A stretch of 6,820 nucleotides of DNA. It comes from Conexibacter sp. Its GTDB lineage: Bacteria > Actinomycetota > Thermoleophilia > Solirubrobacterales > Solirubrobacteraceae. Location: contig JAOPZD010000628.1 in assembly GCA_025964295.1 (NCBI GenBank), forward strand, positions 1-6,820. The letters are read 5' to 3'. Below the pieces are notes generated by a model. The model ran no database searches. It saw nothing but the letters and a program-made list of their open reading frames with translations, and had not been told where the DNA came from. Below, piece by piece: positions 5,911 through 6,820 of the stretch. Each line of letters opens with the position of its first letter. The first letter of the stretch is position 1. The position numbers and the translations under genes are program-made.

Positions 5911-6820
5911 AGCGTCCTCCTGAGCCAGACGTCGAGGATTCGAGGTTCTGTTCCTCCGGCGGACGGTCCGCGGAGGGTGGTCGTGTGCGTGAAGTTCTTG
6001 CGCAGCCAGGCGCCGACGAGGCGGTCGTACTCGACGCCCCAGGTGCCGTGCTCGTAGCGGGTCAGCGGACGGCGATCGACGATCGCCAGGCGCAGGTGCG
6101 CCGCTTCAAGGGTGCGGATCGCCTGGCGCTCGGCGGCCGGGCCGTCCAGGGCGCCGGGCAGCAGCGAGAGCTGCGGCAGGACGTCGCGGCGGCCGCTCAT
6201 GACGTACAGCGACGTCATCTGCGGCGCCAGCAGGATCGGCTCGGAGCGCTTGGTCTCGCGCTGGATGAGGTCGACCGCGTCCTGGTAGACGGCGCCGTCG
6301 GCGGGCTTGGCCATCATCGTGCCGTCGACGCCGCGGACCGCGAAGGTCTCCTGGCGCGCGTCGTGGATGAGCAGCGCGACGAAGGCGACGGCCAGCAGGC
6401 CGATCCACCAGGTGCCGACCGCGCGCAGGGCGGCGGGCGCCGCGACGCCGGTGCGCGGCAGCACGGCGATGTGCAGCCAGGCCAGGAACGTCGCGATGAC
6501 CGGCATCGCGTACGCGGTCTCCTGCGGGAAGTCCGGGTTGGGGTAGGGGATGTACTTCGCGTAGGCGACGTAGGTGAACCCCACCAGCATCAAGGCCACC
6601 ATCAACGCGAGCTGGCCGGTGGCGTCCCAGGGGCGCTCGCGGCGCCGGACGGCCAGCCAGGTCAGCGCGGCGGCGCCGATCGCGGCGCCCGCCGGCAGCC
6701 ACAGCAGGCTGTACTTGAGGTAGAAGCGCAGCGTGTCGGGCTTGGCCGCGAAGACCGCGGCGAAGCCCAGCGTGGCCAGCGCGAGCGCGGCGATCGCCGC
6801 GGTGCGGCGGCGGCCGCCGG
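5907..6820 (-). CDS. Polytopic membrane glycosyltransferase-like protein, GT39/ArnT type (partial, C-terminal part)
   Basis: An open frame enters at the right edge (first full codon at 6818) and runs 303 codons to the TGA at 5907. There is no ATG or GTG in the first 71 codons. The TTG at 6605 and ATG at 6602 fall inside a membrane segment, so the true start is beyond the window. About five membrane segments are visible (residues 6-24, 35-57, 68-87, 102-120, 133-151 of the visible part), followed by a soluble domain of about 150 residues. That domain holds patterns seen at the C-terminus of GT39-type proteins: EPILLAPQMTSLYVMSGRRD, LLPGALDG, IRTLEAAHLRLAIVDRR and WGVEYDRLVGAWLRKNF. Such enzymes transfer a sugar from a polyprenyl phosphate carrier at the outer face of the membrane. 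The catalytic first loop lies outside the window, so activity and substrate cannot be judged. Confidence 0.75.
   Translation of the reverse strand, partial: GGRRRTAAIAALALATLGFAAVFAAKPDTLRFYLKYSLLWLPAGAAIGAAALTWLAVRRRERPWDATGQLALMVALMLVGFTYVAYAKYIPYPNPDFPQETAYAMPVIATFLAWLHIAVLPRTGVAAPAALRAVGTWWIGLLAVAFVALLIHDARQETFAVRGVDGTMMAKPADGAVYQDAVDLIQRETKRSEPILLAPQMTSLYVMSGRRDVLPQLSLLPGALDGPAAERQAIRTLEAAHLRLAIVDRRPLTRYEHGTWGVEYDRLVGAWLRKNFTHTTTLRGPSAGGTEPRILDVWLRRTL
5916..5921 (-). promoter_or_regulatory. Strong Shine-Dalgarno of the SDR gene
   Basis: A perfect AGGAGG on the minus strand sits five bases before the ATG at 5910-5908, inside the last codons of the upstream membrane-protein gene. It fixes the SDR start. 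Confidence 0.8.

Noticed and set aside
400..6057. A 1885-codon open frame on the plus strand, antisense to the giant gene and the SDR gene
   Set aside because: It is a by-product of codon bias. With G or C at nearly all third positions the opposite strand rarely forms stops. Its translation is low-complexity Arg/Gly/Ala/Val with no recognisable domain, it crosses gene boundaries, and the opposite strand encodes clear known families.
5907..6605. Reading the membrane protein as a complete 232-residue gene starting at the TTG at 6605
   Set aside because: The frame is open for 71 more codons to the window edge and encodes further membrane segments with normal codon use. The TTG has no ribosome-binding site and lies within a hydrophobic segment.

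Overview
The window is very GC-rich, with G or C in nearly every third codon position. All supported genes lie on the minus strand, so they read from right to left. Codon use and gene content (a secreted dimethylformamidase-like protein with Ig-like and DUF4082 modules beside sugar-nucleotide and membrane glycosyltransferase genes) suggest a high-GC actinobacterium. A soil lineage such as Solirubrobacterales/Thermoleophilia is my best guess. This is inference, because the window holds no phylogenetic marker.

Layout in order of transcription. (1) 6820-5907: the C-terminal 303 codons of a polytopic membrane protein, most like the GT39/ArnT-type lipid-linked-sugar glycosyltransferases; its start is beyond the window. 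(2) 5910-4894: a complete 338-residue extended SDR, an NAD-dependent nucleotide-sugar epimerase/decarboxylase-type enzyme, whose ATG overlaps the stop of gene 1 (ATGA) behind a strong Shine-Dalgarno. (3) 4824-88: a very large secreted protein (1578 residues from the preferred start) with the order signal peptide, fibronectin type III, N,N-dimethylformamidase large-subunit-like domain, four Big_5-type Ig-like domains, DUF4082, two Big_5 domains, DUF4082. (4) 91-1: the probable first 30 codons of another gene, starting with GTG overlapping the stop of gene 3 (GTGA).

The tight spacing (4-nt overlap, 69 nt, possible 4-nt overlap) and the absence of an obvious terminator suggest one transcription unit. 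A reasonable reading is a cell-surface or exopolysaccharide locus: the SDR makes an activated sugar, the membrane enzyme transfers sugars at the membrane, and the giant protein works outside the cell, perhaps binding or modifying the product. The substrate of the dimethylformamidase-like domain cannot be read from the sequence. No RNA gene, mobile element, CRISPR array or clear terminator was seen. No stretch over 300 bases lacks a gene.

The most interesting item is gene 3. It has an apparently intact enzyme-like domain, no small-subunit partner in view, and a C-terminal half built by duplication of a [Big_5-Big_5-DUF4082] block.
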